Source: Allochromatium warmingii | Lineage (GTDB): Bacteria; Pseudomonadota; Gammaproteobacteria; Chromatiales; Chromatiaceae | Reading direction: 5' to 3' | Length of the DNA: 64,000 nucleotides | Assembly: GCF_900107145.1 (NCBI RefSeq) | Contig: NZ_FNOW01000009.1 | Coordinates: 1-64,000 of the forward strand | In this document: positions 7,885 to 17,460 of the stretch, piece by piece | Layout of the letters: each line of letters begins with the position of its first letter | Numbering within the stretch: the stretch's first letter is position 1 | Notes under the pieces: model-generated | Databases searched by the model: none | Told to the model about the DNA's origin: nothing | The model's input: only the letters and a program-made list of their open reading frames with translations | Made by a program: the position numbers and the translations under genes

Positions 7885-10467
7885 ATGCTCAATCGTCTCA
7901 CGATCAAAACGAAACTGCGGCTACTGGCCGGTGTGCCAACGTTCATTTTGCTAGTGCTCACGCTGATGAACGTCACGCGCCTGACCACCGAGATTCAGAA
8001 CGCGCATCACGCTCAGACGATTGCCGCGCTGGTGGTGGCGCTGGGCGAAGTGGCCCATGAGCTACAAAAAGAACGCGGCCTGTCCGCAGGCTTTTTAGCT
8101 AGTCGTGGCGCAAAATTCGCCGACCGACTCCCCGCACAGCGCACTGCTTCGGCAACCGAGATCGTCGCCTTGCGCACCACCCTGAACGCCGTCGATCTGA
8201 CCGGCACTGCGCCTGATTATCGCGGTGCGCTGCGCACTGCGCTCGACGATCTGGAGCGCCTCACCGCAGTCCGCGCCCGCATTGATCAATTCAGCGTTCT
8301 GCCGCCGGAGTCGTTTCAAATCTACAGTGATGCAATTGCCAAGCTGCTGGATGTGGCAATGCGCTCTAGTAACGAACTGCCAGATGCGCACTTGGCACGG
8401 CTGGCGAACACTAAAAGCGCCCTGCTGTATCTCAAAGAACGCAACGGTCAAGAGCGAGCGATTTTATCTGGTGCATTGAGTGCCGGTCAGATCGCCGCGC
8501 CGCAGTATGAAATGCTGCTCACGCTCTTGAGCGATCAGACTAATTTTCAGCGCCTCACCCTGACGTTAGCGATCCCAGAACAACGCGCTGCGCTGAATCA
8601 GGCGCTCGATCATCCTAGCGTCAAGGAAGTCGAGCAGGTCGAACAGATGGTGCGCAGTATTGGCGTCGGCAGTGAATTGATCTATCCGCCCGAACTCTGG
8701 TTTGACCAGATTACCGTCAAAATTGACCGCCTGCGCAGTGTCGAAGAGCAGTTCTCACAGGTTATCACCGCCACCGTCATGCAACAGCGCCAGCAGGCGC
8801 ACGCCGCGCTGATCGCCTTTTTATTATTGATTGGTCTAACTCTGTTAGTGACGGTGTGGCTTGGCGCGGTCATGGTCAGCGGCATTGTGCGGCAGATGGG
8901 CGGTGAACCGGCTTTTGCCGTCAGCGTGGCGCGGGCGATTGCGGACGGAGCGCTCAATCAAGCGATTCCGTTGCGTGCCGACGATCACACCAGCTTGCTG
9001 GCCGCGATGAAACACATGCAGCAGCAACTGCGTGAGCGCATCGAAGCCGAGCGCCAGTTAGCGGCGGATAGTCGGCGCATTCAGAGTGCGCTCGACAAGG
9101 CGTCAACCAATGTGATGGTCGTCGATACCACCGAACACATTATTTACATGAACGCGGCGATGCAGCGTCTGATGCACGAAGCGGAAGCGGAAATTCGCTT
9201 AGATTTACCCGATTTTGACGCCTCGGCGCTCATCGGTCAGCCGTTTGCGGCGCTACAATCTGGCCCGCGCACCCGCGAGCCGCTGGCCGAGTTGACCCAT
9301 GAACGTAGCGAAGAAATCCGCCTCGGCGGGCGACTGTTCCGGCGCGTGGCTAATCCAGTGCATAACGACAACGGCGAGCGACTCGGCACCGTCGTGGAAT
9401 GGACAGATCGTTCTGGCGAGGTCAGCATCGAACAGGAATTATCGGCGCTCGTCGAGGCAGCGGTGCATGGCGATTTTAGCGGGCATCTGGACTCACGCGG
9501 CAAAAGCGGTTTTTTTCTGCATCTCAGCGAAGGACTCAATCGTCTGCTCGGGATTGTGTCGGCTGGACTCAGCGATTTAGCGCGGGTGATGAACGCCATT
9601 GCTCAAGGTGACTTGAGCCAGCGCATCGACGCCGAGTATGAGGGCACCTTTGGCAATCTGAAAAGCGACACCAACGCCACGCTGGAACATCTGCGTGCGG
9701 TCGTCGGGCGCATTCTCGACACCAGCACCGCGATCAATCATGCCGCGCAGGAACTCTCGACCGGCAATCAGGATCTCTCCACCCGCACCGAAGCCCAAGC
9801 CAGTTCGCTCGAACAGACCGCCAGCTCAATGGAGCGATTTAATGCCAGCGTGCAGCGCAATGCCGAACATGCGCAACAGGCTAATACCTTATCCGCGACG
9901 GCCAATCAGCGCATCCAGCGCGGCGGCGAGACGGTGCGCTCGGTGGTCGGCACCATGGGGCTGATTCAGGAATCCAGCCAGCGCATCGCCGACATCATCA
10001 GCGTGATCGACTCGATTGCTTTCCAGACCAATATTCTCGCGCTCAATGCCGCCGTCGAAGCGGCACGCGCTGGCGAGCAAGGCAAAGGCTTTGCGGTGGT
10101 GGCGATGGAAGTGCGGCATTTAGCGCAACGCAGTGCGCAGGCGGCCAAAGAAATCAAGACCTTAATTCTCGCCTCGCTCAGTCAGGTCGATGATGGCGCA
10201 AAGCTGGCCCAGCAAGCAGGAATCGAAATGGATGAGGTCGTCGAGAGCTTCCGTCAGGTGGCAACCTTGATCTCAGCGATTGCGAATGCCAGCATCGAGC
10301 AATCGACCGGCATCGATCAGGTGACACGTTCTGTTGCGCAACTGGATGCCATGACTCAACAAAACGCTGCGCTGGTCGAACAAGCGGCAGCGGCGACTGA
10401 AAGCCTCGAAGATCAAGCCCGTGAATTAGCGCGAGCGATTGCGATTTTTAAACTCAATCAACATTAA
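7885..10467 (+). CDS. Methyl-accepting chemotaxis protein with NIT sensor domain
   Basis: A membrane chemoreceptor of 860 residues. Transmembrane helix 1 lies at about 12-30 and helix 2 at about 307-333. The helical region between them contains [10 protein letters not shown] and ends in [12 protein letters not shown], typical of the nitrate/nitrite-sensing NIT domain. HAMP-like sequence and a PAS domain ([17 protein letters not shown], about 405-425) follow. A second HAMP-like linker is present, then the signalling hairpin near 690-760 ([20 protein letters not shown]). There is no CheR-docking pentapeptide at the end. Ligand specificity for nitrate or nitrite is family knowledge, not shown here. 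The gene is followed after 22 bases by a FliL-like gene, so receptor and motor-associated protein may be co-expressed. Confidence 0.9.
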   Translation: MLNRLTIKTKLRLLAGVPTFILLVLTLMNVTRLTTEIQNAHHAQTIAALVVALGEVAHELQKERGLSAGFLASRGAKFADRLPAQRTASATEIVALRTTLNAVDLTGTAPDYRGALRTALDDLERLTAVRARIDQFSVLPPESFQIYSDAIAKLLDVAMRSSNELPDAHLARLANTKSALLYLKERNGQERAILSGALSAGQIAAPQYEMLLTLLSDQTNFQRLTLTLAIPEQRAALNQALDHPSVKEVEQVEQMVRSIGVGSELIYPPELWFDQITVKIDRLRSVEEQFSQVITATVMQQRQQAHAALIAFLLLIGLTLLVTVWLGAVMVSGIVRQMGGEPAFAVSVARAIADGALNQAIPLRADDHTSLLAAMKHMQQQLRERIEAERQLAADSRRIQSALDKASTNVMVVDTTEHIIYMNAAMQRLMHEAEAEIRLDLPDFDASALIGQPFAALQSGPRTREPLAELTHERSEEIRLGGRLFRRVANPVHNDNGERLGTVVEWTDRSGEVSIEQELSALVEAAVHGDFSGHLDSRGKSGFFLHLSEGLNRLLGIVSAGLSDLARVMNAIAQGDLSQRIDAEYEGTFGNLKSDTNATLEHLRAVVGRILDTSTAINHAAQELSTGNQDLSTRTEAQASSLEQTASSMERFNASVQRNAEHAQQANTLSATANQRIQRGGETVRSVVGTMGLIQESSQRIADIISVIDSIAFQTNILALNAAVEAARAGEQGKGFAVVAMEVRHLAQRSAQAAKEIKTLILASLSQVDDGAKLAQQAGIEMDEVVESFRQVATLISAIANASIEQSTGIDQVTRSVAQLDAMTQQNAALVEQAAAATESLEDQARELARAIAIFKLNQH

Positions 10468-10489
10468 TTGACGACAGGAGCGTGTCACG

Positions 10490-10921
10490 ATGACCGGTGC
10501 ATCGCGCAAGACCATGATTCAGCTTATTGTTCTGCTTTTACTCGGATTGCTGCCGCTGACGCAATTGCTGGCCAGTGATGATAAAAAAGCAGCAACAGCG
10601 GCCTATCCGGGCTATATGGCGCTAGAAAAGCCGTTAATTGTCAATCTAGCCAATCCCCGCAAAGCGCGGTATCTCAAATTCAGCTTGCAGTTTTTTATTG
10701 AAACTCAACCCGAAGCGGATTTAATTACCCAGCATTTGCCGCGCTTGCGGGATCGGATGATTTCCATGCTCGGCGGACGCGATGGCGAGCAATTAATGAG
10801 CGCCGAATCACGCGAGCAATTACGCCGCGAATTGCTCGATCAGCTCCGTGAAACCATGATGGAATTGACCGGACGCCCGGCAATTAGCGTGATTTATTTC
10901 ACGGATTTTATTGTGCAATAA
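10490..10921 (+). CDS. FliL-like flagellar basal-body-associated protein
   Basis: A 143-residue single-pass membrane protein. An N-terminal hydrophobic helix (about 8-27) is followed by a periplasmic domain with LEKPLIVNLANP and the C-terminal IYFTDFIVQ, which match the FliL family (stator and basal-body associated, torque modulation). ATG 10490 has AGGAG seven to eight bases upstream. Unusually, it is not inside a fliM/fliN operon but directly behind a chemoreceptor gene. It may be a second FliL paralogue; whether it serves flagella or another motor is open. Confidence 0.75.
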   Translation: MTGASRKTMIQLIVLLLLGLLPLTQLLASDDKKAATAAYPGYMALEKPLIVNLANPRKARYLKFSLQFFIETQPEADLITQHLPRLRDRMISMLGGRDGEQLMSAESREQLRRELLDQLRETMMELTGRPAISVIYFTDFIVQ

Positions 10922-10929
10922 ATCATTTG

Positions 10930-11018
10930 AACCGCAAAGGCGCAAAGAACACAAAGATTTTTAATGTTTAGCTTTAATAATTTTTAATAACTTTGCGTTC
11001 TTTGCGTTCTTTGCAGTT
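10930..11018. repeat. GCAAAG-type imperfect inverted repeat
   Basis: The left arm has A-rich direct repeats (CCGCAAAGGCGCAAAGAAC). The right arm is the complementary series (CTTTGCGTTCTTTGCG). An AT-rich centre without coding potential separates them. It lies between the FliL-like gene and the ferredoxin gene. The layout is that of dispersed intergenic palindromic elements. Only one copy was found in this window. Confidence 0.6.
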
Positions 11019-11077
11019 GCGAAACAGTTAAATCTGCGGTTTAAACCCATACGACCCTCAGCACAGGTAACGCTATC

Positions 11078-11479
11078 ATGGCTTGGAATCCTGACATCAA
11101 GGGCGTAACCCTGCCCTTCAGTGTGCTCAAGCAGAGCCTAAAACAACCGCATACGCTCAATTATCCAGTCGAGAAGCGTCAGCTCGTGCCGGGCTATCGC
11201 GGCTTTCATGTCAATGACCTTAGCCTGTGCGTCGGCTGTGGTAATTGTCAAGAAATCTGCATGAATGAAGCCATTGATATGGTCGAGGCCAGCGGTGAGA
11301 TCAATCCCAAAAATGCCAGCGGTTTAGTGCCGCGTATTGATTATGGTCGCTGCTGCTGGTGTAGTTTATGCGCCGATGTCTGCGGCCCCTATTCACTGCG
11401 GCTCGAAGGTGAATACACCTATGTCAATGCCGATGCCGACAGCTTTTTATATGTCCCCAAATCCATTAAAAACCCATAG
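11078..11479 (+). CDS. Two-cluster ferredoxin, NuoI/HyfH-like
   Basis: A 133-residue protein binding two [4Fe-4S] clusters. The ligands are C51-x2-C54-x2-C57-x3-C61 and C92-x2-C95-x2-C98-x3-C102. An N-terminal extension (HTLNYPVEKRQLVPGYRG) matches the NuoI/HyfH electron-wire subunits of complex I and energy-converting hydrogenases rather than free ferredoxins. No membrane helix is present, so it would dock on a membrane arm. The MrpE-like gene starts 15 bases downstream, implying a shared operon and a link to an ion-translocating complex. No other complex subunit is adjacent. Electron donor and acceptor are unknown. Confidence 0.8.
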   Translation: MAWNPDIKGVTLPFSVLKQSLKQPHTLNYPVEKRQLVPGYRGFHVNDLSLCVGCGNCQEICMNEAIDMVEASGEINPKNASGLVPRIDYGRCCWCSLCADVCGPYSLRLEGEYTYVNADADSFLYVPKSIKNP

Positions 11480-11494
11480 CGCGGAGCACAACAC

Positions 11495-11974
11495 ATGCAC
11501 AGGCAACACCTGCAATGGGGTGCGGTACTGTTAATTATTTGGTTGGGGCTAACCAATTCGCTCCACATTCAAGAACTCATCGCCGGATTGATTGTCGTCG
11601 CCGTAATTCTTTGGTTCACGGTGCCACTGACGGCAACCCCGAACGCAGATAAACCCTGGAGTGTGCTTGGATTACTGCGCTATCTACCCGTGTTTTTGAA
11701 AGCACTGGTTTTATCCAATCTCGATGTCACCCGCCGTGTGCTCGATCCGCGTTTACCGATTGCGCCGGGGATTGTGCGCATTCGCACGGAACTGCAACAG
11801 CCCTATCAGCGCCTGTTATTAGCTAATAGCATTACGCTCACCCCAGGCACGGTGACGCTGGAGACCGCCGACGCGGATCTTTATGTGCATTGGATTGATG
11901 TCCGCACCACCGATCCCGATGCCGCCGGTGAGACGATCAAAGGCGAACTCGAACGCGCCATTCAGCGGATTTAA
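11495..11974 (+). CDS. Na+/H+ antiporter subunit E (MrpE/MnhE) family
   Basis: A 159-residue inner-membrane protein. Two N-terminal hydrophobic segments (about 8-46) are followed by the family's conserved region: VFLKALVLSNLDVTRRVLDP, then NSITLTPGTVTLE, characteristic of MrpE. GGAG lies upstream of ATG 11495. MrpE is normally one of six or seven Mrp antiporter subunits, and it also occurs in membrane-bound ferredoxin-oxidising hydrogenase-type complexes. Here it follows a NuoI-like ferredoxin, and the next gene is rpmE, so MrpF, G, B, C and D homologues are not contiguous. A role as a detached subunit of a larger complex is inferred. Confidence 0.85.
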   Translation: MHRQHLQWGAVLLIIWLGLTNSLHIQELIAGLIVVAVILWFTVPLTATPNADKPWSVLGLLRYLPVFLKALVLSNLDVTRRVLDPRLPIAPGIVRIRTELQQPYQRLLLANSITLTPGTVTLETADADLYVHWIDVRTTDPDAAGETIKGELERAIQRI

Positions 11975-11989
11975 GCCGCTCTCGTGTAA

Positions 11990-11995
11990 TATACT
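11990..11995 (+). promoter_or_regulatory. Possible -10 element before rpmE
   Basis: TATACT lies in the gap between the MrpE-like gene and rpmE, about 90 bases before the L31 start. No convincing -35 hexamer is seen at 16-18 bases, so this is only a candidate. Confidence 0.3.
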
Positions 11996-12087
11996 GCCCG
12001 GTCGCTTAGATTGCGCACCAAGCGTTAAGCTGATAGATTTGCACGTTTCCCAAGAATTTTTCCGCCTATTTAGGCAGCAGGATCACC

Positions 12088-12288
12088 ATGAAAGACGGCA
12101 TCCACCCCGCATATCACGAAGTGAAGGTCGCATGTAGCTGCGGTAACACCTTCACCACGCGCTCGACCAAAGGCAAAGAGCTGCATGTCGAAGTCTGCTC
12201 GGCCTGTCATCCGTTCTACACTGGCAAACAAAAGGTGTTAGATACGGCGGGTCGGGTCGATAAGTTCCGCCGCAAATATGCGCGTTGA
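12088..12288 (+). CDS. rpmE: 50S ribosomal protein L31, zinc-binding form
   Basis: A 66-residue large-subunit ribosomal protein. It begins [12 protein letters not shown] and has the four-cysteine zinc site of the C+ form: C16-x-C18 and C37-x2-C40 (CSCGNTF and [10 protein letters not shown]). It ends in the usual KFRRKYAR. Length and start are standard. The zinc-free paralogue (ykgM type) is not in the window. It is transcribed alone between the MrpE-like gene and a long non-coding stretch. Confidence 0.97.
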   Translation: MKDGIHPAYHEVKVACSCGNTFTTRSTKGKELHVEVCSACHPFYTGKQKVLDTAGRVDKFRRKYAR

Positions 12289-12866
12289 AGCGGTGCGGCA
12301 GTTCCGATAGCCCACCTGCCTAGCGACCCCGAGACCCGCCCCCGCTGTGGTTGCGGTCTCGCGGTGCGTACACATCAGCGTCCGGCACGCTAATGCTTTT
12401 CGTGTGCGCACAACCCAACCGAGTTGACTCGATTTGACTCGCTGCCCGCCCGCGACGATGATGTCGCCTGTTTTGTTTGCCTGCCCGCGTGCGTTCCGCC
12501 CCGTCACCCCGCTGTCATGGACTCCGGAAGCTCGTCGAGCGAGGGCGTCTTTAGTTTGCACTCTGCGGAGCTGCTAACTGATCGCTGATTTTTGCTCAAA
12601 CGTATTGACAGATGCTCAGGATGAGCATTGCTTGAGACCGCTAACAGCGGTTTAACGACGAGCTGATAGAGGACATTGCAAGTGGCCAGACTTCGGTTTG
12701 GCGCTTTACCGCACGGGGATGAAACCTCTGGAGAGCTTGATCGATTGAGGGAATCCGGCGCCACTGAGCGTCACGGGCTTGAGTTGGGCGGTTCGCTGCG
12801 TCAACCAAGTGCAGATAAATCCATTGAGCACGTTCGCTCAAGTTAAATGCAGCAGACTAGACCACT
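12289..12866. other. 578-base gap without a convincing gene
   Basis: A strong stem (CGAGACC at 12330 pairing with GGTCTCG ending at 12361) lies about 40 bases after rpmE but lacks a T-run. A perfect short hairpin ACCGCTAACAGCGGT occurs near 12638. A minus-strand reading frame at 12641-12841 (66 codons) has no recognisable domain. No tRNA or known small RNA was identified by eye. The stretch may hold the malic enzyme leader, a decayed gene or an unannotated RNA. Confidence 0.4.
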
Positions 12867-14126
12867 GTGACCGATTCCGAGCATTCAGCGTCGCTTGACG
12901 CCGACCTCAACCGTCAGGCACTTGATTTTCATGCGTTGCCGCGACCGGGCAAAATCGGCACCGAGGTGACGAAGCCGGCCGTAACTCAGCACGATTTGTC
13001 GCTGGCTTACACCCCCGGCGTCGCCGAGCCGGTGCGTCAGATTCATGCCGATCCCGATCTCGCCTATCGTTACACCAATAAAGGCAATCTCGTCGCGGTC
13101 ATCACCGACGGCACCGCCGTACTCGGGTTAGGTAATGTCGGCAGTCTTGCCGGCAAGCCGGTGATGGAAGGCAAAGCCGTGTTATTTAAGCGGTTTGCCG
13201 ACATCGACTGTTTTGACATCGAGGTCAACGCCGAGAGTCCACAGGCGTTCATCGACACCGTTGCCCGCATTGCGCCGACCTTTGGCGGCATCAATTTGGA
13301 AGACATCGCCGCGCCGCATTGCTTTGAAATCGAGCACGCATTGCGCGAACGGCTCGATATTCCAGTTTTTCACGACGATCAGCACGGCACCGCGATCATC
13401 ATTGCCGCCGGACTGCTCAACGCATTAGAGCTGCAAGGCAAAACGCTCGCTGAAGCACAGATCGTGGTGCTCGGCGCAGGCGCAGCGGGCATTGCGGGCG
13501 TGCGGCTGCTAGTGGCGCTTGGTGCCCAGCCGGAGCGCATTTTTTGCATTGATCGGCAGGGCGTCATTCACAGCGCACGCACCGACCTCAACCCCTATAA
13601 ACGGAGTGTAGCGGTCGAAACTGAACAGCGCACACTGGCCGATGCGATGCGCGATGCCGATGTCTTGATTGGCGTGTCGGGGCCGGATCTCGTCACGCCT
13701 GAAATGTTGGCGACGATGGCCCCGCGCCCCATCGTGTTCGCGCTGTCCAATCCAGTGCCCGAAATCCGCCCAGCGGTGGCGCTGGCGGTACGCGATGATC
13801 TGATTATGGCCACTGGCCGTTCGGATTATCCCAATCAAATCAACAATGTACTCGGCTTTCCCTTTATTTTCCGTGGCGCACTCGATGTCCGCGCCGCGTG
13901 CATCAATGAAGCGATGCAGATTGCCGCCGTCGAAGCGCTGCGCACGCTGGCCCGCGAGCCGGTGCCGCCCGAGGTGCTGGCCGCCTACGGGCTGACCGAT
14001 TTGCGTTTTGGGCCGGATTACATTATTCCCAAGCCGTTCGATCCGCGCTTGCGGGAGCGTGTACCCGCAGCAGTTGCGCAAGCGGCGCGTGACAGCGGTG
14101 TGGCGCGTTTACCCGCCACGCACTGA
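12867..14126 (+). CDS. Malic enzyme, short form without PTA domain
   Basis: Oxidative decarboxylation of malate to pyruvate with NAD(P)+ in the cytosol. At 419 residues it is the short bacterial form, lacking the phosphotransacetylase-like C-terminus of MaeB. Visible motifs are [10 protein letters not shown], the [19 protein letters not shown] segment, the catalytic-site region [13 protein letters not shown] and the Rossmann motif [11 protein letters not shown]. The start is GTG 12867, without a clear ribosome site. Cofactor preference cannot be assigned safely. It lies 115 bases before citrate synthase on the same strand, an arrangement that could co-regulate supply of pyruvate and use of acetyl-CoA. 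Confidence 0.92.
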   Translation: MTDSEHSASLDADLNRQALDFHALPRPGKIGTEVTKPAVTQHDLSLAYTPGVAEPVRQIHADPDLAYRYTNKGNLVAVITDGTAVLGLGNVGSLAGKPVMEGKAVLFKRFADIDCFDIEVNAESPQAFIDTVARIAPTFGGINLEDIAAPHCFEIEHALRERLDIPVFHDDQHGTAIIIAAGLLNALELQGKTLAEAQIVVLGAGAAGIAGVRLLVALGAQPERIFCIDRQGVIHSARTDLNPYKRSVAVETEQRTLADAMRDADVLIGVSGPDLVTPEMLATMAPRPIVFALSNPVPEIRPAVALAVRDDLIMATGRSDYPNQINNVLGFPFIFRGALDVRAACINEAMQIAAVEALRTLAREPVPPEVLAAYGLTDLRFGPDYIIPKPFDPRLRERVPAAVAQAARDSGVARLPATH

Positions 14127-14241
14127 TCTTCACCTGTTCGATCGCGTTGATTCGGATCGATGGCTCATTCACCGGCAATACGGTGTCGCAGCAGATTTAA
14201 GCGTATTCTGCACGACACCCGCCGTGTTTAGGAATCCGCCT

Positions 14242-15537
14242 ATGACGAACGAAACCATCACCGTCACGAATAATCTCACGGGCGATAGCCGTGACTTTCC
14301 ACTGCGACAGGGAACGATGGGGCCGCCAGCGGTCGATATCTCGTCTTTATACCGCGAAGCCGGATTTTTTACCTATGATCCGGGCTTTATGTCCACAGCA
14401 AGCTGTAATAGCCGTATCACCTATATCGACGGCGAACAGGGCATTTTGCTCTATCGCGGATATCCGATTGAACAATTAGCCACCAAAGCCAGTTTTTTAG
14501 AAGTCGCCTATTTATTACTCTACGGTGAATTACCGGCAAAAAAGGAACTCGTTAGTTTTGAGCGGTTGATTATGCGTCACACCATGCTCAACGAGAACCT
14601 GAAAAACTTTCTCAATGGCTTTCATTATGACGCGCACCCAATGGCAATGCTCATGGGGGTCGTTGGTTCACTCTCGGCGTTTTATCACGACTCACTCAGC
14701 GTCAACGATCCGCGTCATCGTGAAATTGCGGCGCATCGGTTGATTGCCAAAATTCCTACCATTGCCGCCGCCGCCTATAAACACAGCATTGGCGAGCCAA
14801 TTATTTATCCACGCAATGATCTGCGCTATTGCGCGAATTTTTTGCGCATGATGTTTGCCACGCCGTGCGAAGATTATAAGCCGACGCTGATTGCTGAAAA
14901 AGCGATGAATTTATTATTCATCCTCCATGCCGATCACGAGCAAAATGCCAGCACCTCAACGGTGCGATTAGCCGGTAGTTCCGGGGCCAATCCGTTTGCC
15001 TGTATTGCCGCTGGGATTGCTTCACTCTGGGGGCCAGCGCATGGCGGTGCCAATGAAGCGGTGCTGGATATGCTGCTAGAAATCGGCGATGTCAGCAATG
15101 TGCCGAAATATATTGAAAAAGCCAAAGATAAAGACGATCCATTCCGGCTCATGGGGTTTGGGCATCGGGTCTATAAAAATTATGATCCACGCGCCAAAAT
15201 TATCCGCGAAGTCTGTCATCAGGTGCTTGATGAACTCGCCGATATTAATAACCCGCTATTTGAGTTAGCGATGAAATTGGAAGAAATCGCGCTCAATGAT
15301 GAATATTTTGTCGAGCGCAAGCTCTATCCGAATGTCGATTTTTATTCGGGAATTATTTATCAGGCACTCGGCATTCCGCGTAATATGTTTACGGTGATGT
15401 TTGCCGTAGCCCGGACTGTCGGTTGGGTGTCGCACTGGCTAGAAATGATGGATGATCCGAATAATCGGATCGGTCGGCCACGCCAGATTTATCGTGGCCC
15501 CGGGCAGCGCGATTATTTGCCGCTGTCCAAGCGGTGA
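14242..15537 (+). CDS. gltA: Citrate synthase
   Basis: Condenses acetyl-CoA and oxaloacetate to citrate. The protein has 431 residues, the length of the large hexameric NADH-sensitive gammaproteobacterial type. Catalytic motifs are present: [21 protein letters not shown] and [14 protein letters not shown] cysteine-containing N-terminal domain ([16 protein letters not shown]) is also as in E. coli GltA. ATG 14242 is chosen because upstream in-frame sequence overlaps the malic enzyme and is not family-like. It is the last gene before the pilus operon. Confidence 0.96.
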   Translation: MTNETITVTNNLTGDSRDFPLRQGTMGPPAVDISSLYREAGFFTYDPGFMSTASCNSRITYIDGEQGILLYRGYPIEQLATKASFLEVAYLLLYGELPAKKELVSFERLIMRHTMLNENLKNFLNGFHYDAHPMAMLMGVVGSLSAFYHDSLSVNDPRHREIAAHRLIAKIPTIAAAAYKHSIGEPIIYPRNDLRYCANFLRMMFATPCEDYKPTLIAEKAMNLLFILHADHEQNASTSTVRLAGSSGANPFACIAAGIASLWGPAHGGANEAVLDMLLEIGDVSNVPKYIEKAKDKDDPFRLMGFGHRVYKNYDPRAKIIREVCHQVLDELADINNPLFELAMKLEEIALNDEYFVERKLYPNVDFYSGIIYQALGIPRNMFTVMFAVARTVGWVSHWLEMMDDPNNRIGRPRQIYRGPGQRDYLPLSKR

Positions 15538-15630
15538 ACAGCGCGATTTGTTGTATTAGTGCAACAATTACCGCTTAGATGCTGCCCACAATCGGTCAGT
15601 GCGTGTGCGTATGTTGGAAAAATAATACCA

Positions 15631-15658
15631 TCGACATCAAGCATGATGTGCCTATAAT
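15631..15658 (+). promoter_or_regulatory. Sigma-70-type promoter of the pilM operon
   Basis: TCGACA at 15631-15636 and a perfect TATAAT at 15653-15658 are separated by 16 bases. Transcription would start near 15665, giving a leader of about 90 bases before pilM. This is the only good promoter seen in the 217-base gap after citrate synthase. Confidence 0.65.
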
Positions 15659-15754
15659 GATGCGTGGTATTTCTCGAACTCCGGTATCCGGTGTTGCTGA
15701 CGTCTGAGCGTATCCCAGCACACACCGACCTCTGACCAGCGAGATGACGCGATC

Positions 15755-16819
15755 ATGCTTGGCCTCATGCGCAAAAACAGTCCGCTCTTGGGGATCGACA
15801 TCGGCACGACCGCTGTCAAGTTAATCGAGTTGTCGCGCACGGCGACAACTTTTCGTGTCGAGCATTACGCCATCGAACCGTTGCCCAAAACGGCGATTGT
15901 CGAAAAAAAGATCATTGAGCATGATGTTGTTGCCGAAAGTATTCGGCGGGCACTGCGTCGCTCAGGTACTAAGGCGAAGCGGGCTGCCGTGGCGCTGGCC
16001 GGTTCAGCAGTTATTACCAAAGTGATCAATCTGCCGGCTGTATTCAAAGAGGCAGAAATTGAAGCGCAAATTCAGCTCGACGCCGATCAATACATCCCCT
16101 ATCCGCTCGAAGAAGTTAATCTCGATTTTAATGTACTCGGCCCCTCATCGAATGACCCAACGTTAGTTGATATCTTGCTCGCTGCCTCACGGCGTGAAAA
16201 TGTTGATGATCGGGTTAGTGTGCTAGAAATTGCTGATTTAATCCCAATTGTTGTTGATATCGAAGCCTATGCAATTGAAAACGCCTGCTCAACATTACTC
16301 GATTTGCCGCGTTCAGCGGATAAAGAAGCGGGCATTTTAGGGGTGGTCGATGTCGGCGCATCAACAACGACGCTGCATGTTTTTAGCGGTGGTCGCAGTC
16401 TGTACATCCGCGAACAAAATTTTGGTGGTCGTCAATTACGCGAAGAAGTGCAACGCCGCTATGGTTTAACCGAAGAAGAAGCTGTCCCAAAAATTCGTGA
16501 GGGCAATGTTGCGGATAATTATGGCGTTGAGGTCTTAAATCCATTTAAAGAAGCATTAGCGCAACAAATCGGTCGTGCTCTGCAATTTTTCTATTCTGGT
16601 ACGACATTTAACAATATTGATCGGTTGCTCTTAACTGGTGGCCCGGCAAGCATCCCGCGCATTGATGTGATTATTGAAGATCGGCTGAAAATTCCAACAG
16701 TTGTGGCCAATCCATTTACCCAAATGACCGTTTCGCCGCGCATTCAATCTAAAGCGTTGCTACACGAAGCATCGAGCATGATGGTAGCGGTTGGCTTGGC
16801 ATTGCGAGGGTTTGACTGA
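15755..16819 (+). CDS. pilM: Type IV pilus assembly protein PilM
   Basis: An actin-like cytoplasmic ATPase-fold protein (354 residues) that binds the N-terminal tail of PilN and forms the inner-membrane alignment complex. ATP-site motifs are visible: GIDIGTTAVKLIEL at the start, GVVDVGASTTTLHVF near 197 and LLTGGPASIPRI near 292. The start is ATG 15755. Its last base overlaps the first base of pilN (TGATG), the usual coupling in this operon. It opens the pilMNOPQ operon behind the TATAAT promoter. Confidence 0.96.
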   Translation: MLGLMRKNSPLLGIDIGTTAVKLIELSRTATTFRVEHYAIEPLPKTAIVEKKIIEHDVVAESIRRALRRSGTKAKRAAVALAGSAVITKVINLPAVFKEAEIEAQIQLDADQYIPYPLEEVNLDFNVLGPSSNDPTLVDILLAASRRENVDDRVSVLEIADLIPIVVDIEAYAIENACSTLLDLPRSADKEAGILGVVDVGASTTTLHVFSGGRSLYIREQNFGGRQLREEVQRRYGLTEEEAVPKIREGNVADNYGVEVLNPFKEALAQQIGRALQFFYSGTTFNNIDRLLLTGGPASIPRIDVIIEDRLKIPTVVANPFTQMTVSPRIQSKALLHEASSMMVAVGLALRGFD

Positions 16820-17379
16820 TGGCACGCATCAATCTTTTGCCCTGGCGTGAAGCGGCACGTCAACAGCGGCGGCAGGAATTTATCACGCTATTAGGAGTCG
16901 CGTTCGGCGCGATGGTTGGTGTCATCGCCTTAGTGCATTTTTATTTCGAGGATCGTATTAGCTATCAACAGGCGCGGGTGCAATATCTCAAAACTGAAAT
17001 TAGCGTATTAGATCGTAAGATTAAAGAAATCGCCGAAATTGAAAAAACTAAAGCGGATTTGCTCGCACGGATGGATATTATTCAGCGGTTACAAACCAGT
17101 CGTCCTGAAATCGTGCGGCTGTTTGATGAATTAGTCAATGCGTTGCCGGAAGGCGTGTATTTGACGAAACTCGAACAAGCCGAGCGTTCGGTAACAGTCG
17201 AAGGGCGAGCACAGTCGAATGCGCGGGTTTCGACCTTTATGCGCCGCATCGAAGGATCCAAAACCATCGGTCAGCCGCGTTTAATGCTGATTGAAAATAA
17301 AGAAAAAACCGATACCGGGCTGAGTCATTTTCGGTTGTCATTTAGCCAAATCGCTACCAAGCCTAAGCCGAAAACCTAA
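16819..17379 (+). CDS. pilN: Type IV pilus assembly protein PilN
   Basis: A 186-residue bitopic inner-membrane protein. The short cytoplasmic tail begins MARINLLPWREAARQQRR, the conserved PilM-binding INLLPWR motif. One transmembrane helix (about 24-42), a coiled coil (about 50-90) and a ferredoxin-like periplasmic domain follow. It pairs with PilO. Translation is coupled to pilM by a one-base overlap. Confidence 0.95.
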   Translation: MARINLLPWREAARQQRRQEFITLLGVAFGAMVGVIALVHFYFEDRISYQQARVQYLKTEISVLDRKIKEIAEIEKTKADLLARMDIIQRLQTSRPEIVRLFDELVNALPEGVYLTKLEQAERSVTVEGRAQSNARVSTFMRRIEGSKTIGQPRLMLIENKEKTDTGLSHFRLSFSQIATKPKPKT

Positions 17380-17460
17380 CAACAGCGACAAACCGGACAA
17401 TAACGCCTAAGCGTTGCAGCTTTAAATTGCCTGTTATCGCTATTCGCACGAGAATCGTTT

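Noticed and set aside
12641-12841. A 66-codon minus-strand frame in the gap before malic enzyme.
   Set aside because: Plausible amino acid mix but no homology recognised and no ribosome site seen; kept as part of the gap description only.
13509-14081. A 190-codon minus-strand frame.
   Set aside because: Antisense to malic enzyme, which is intact; no domain.
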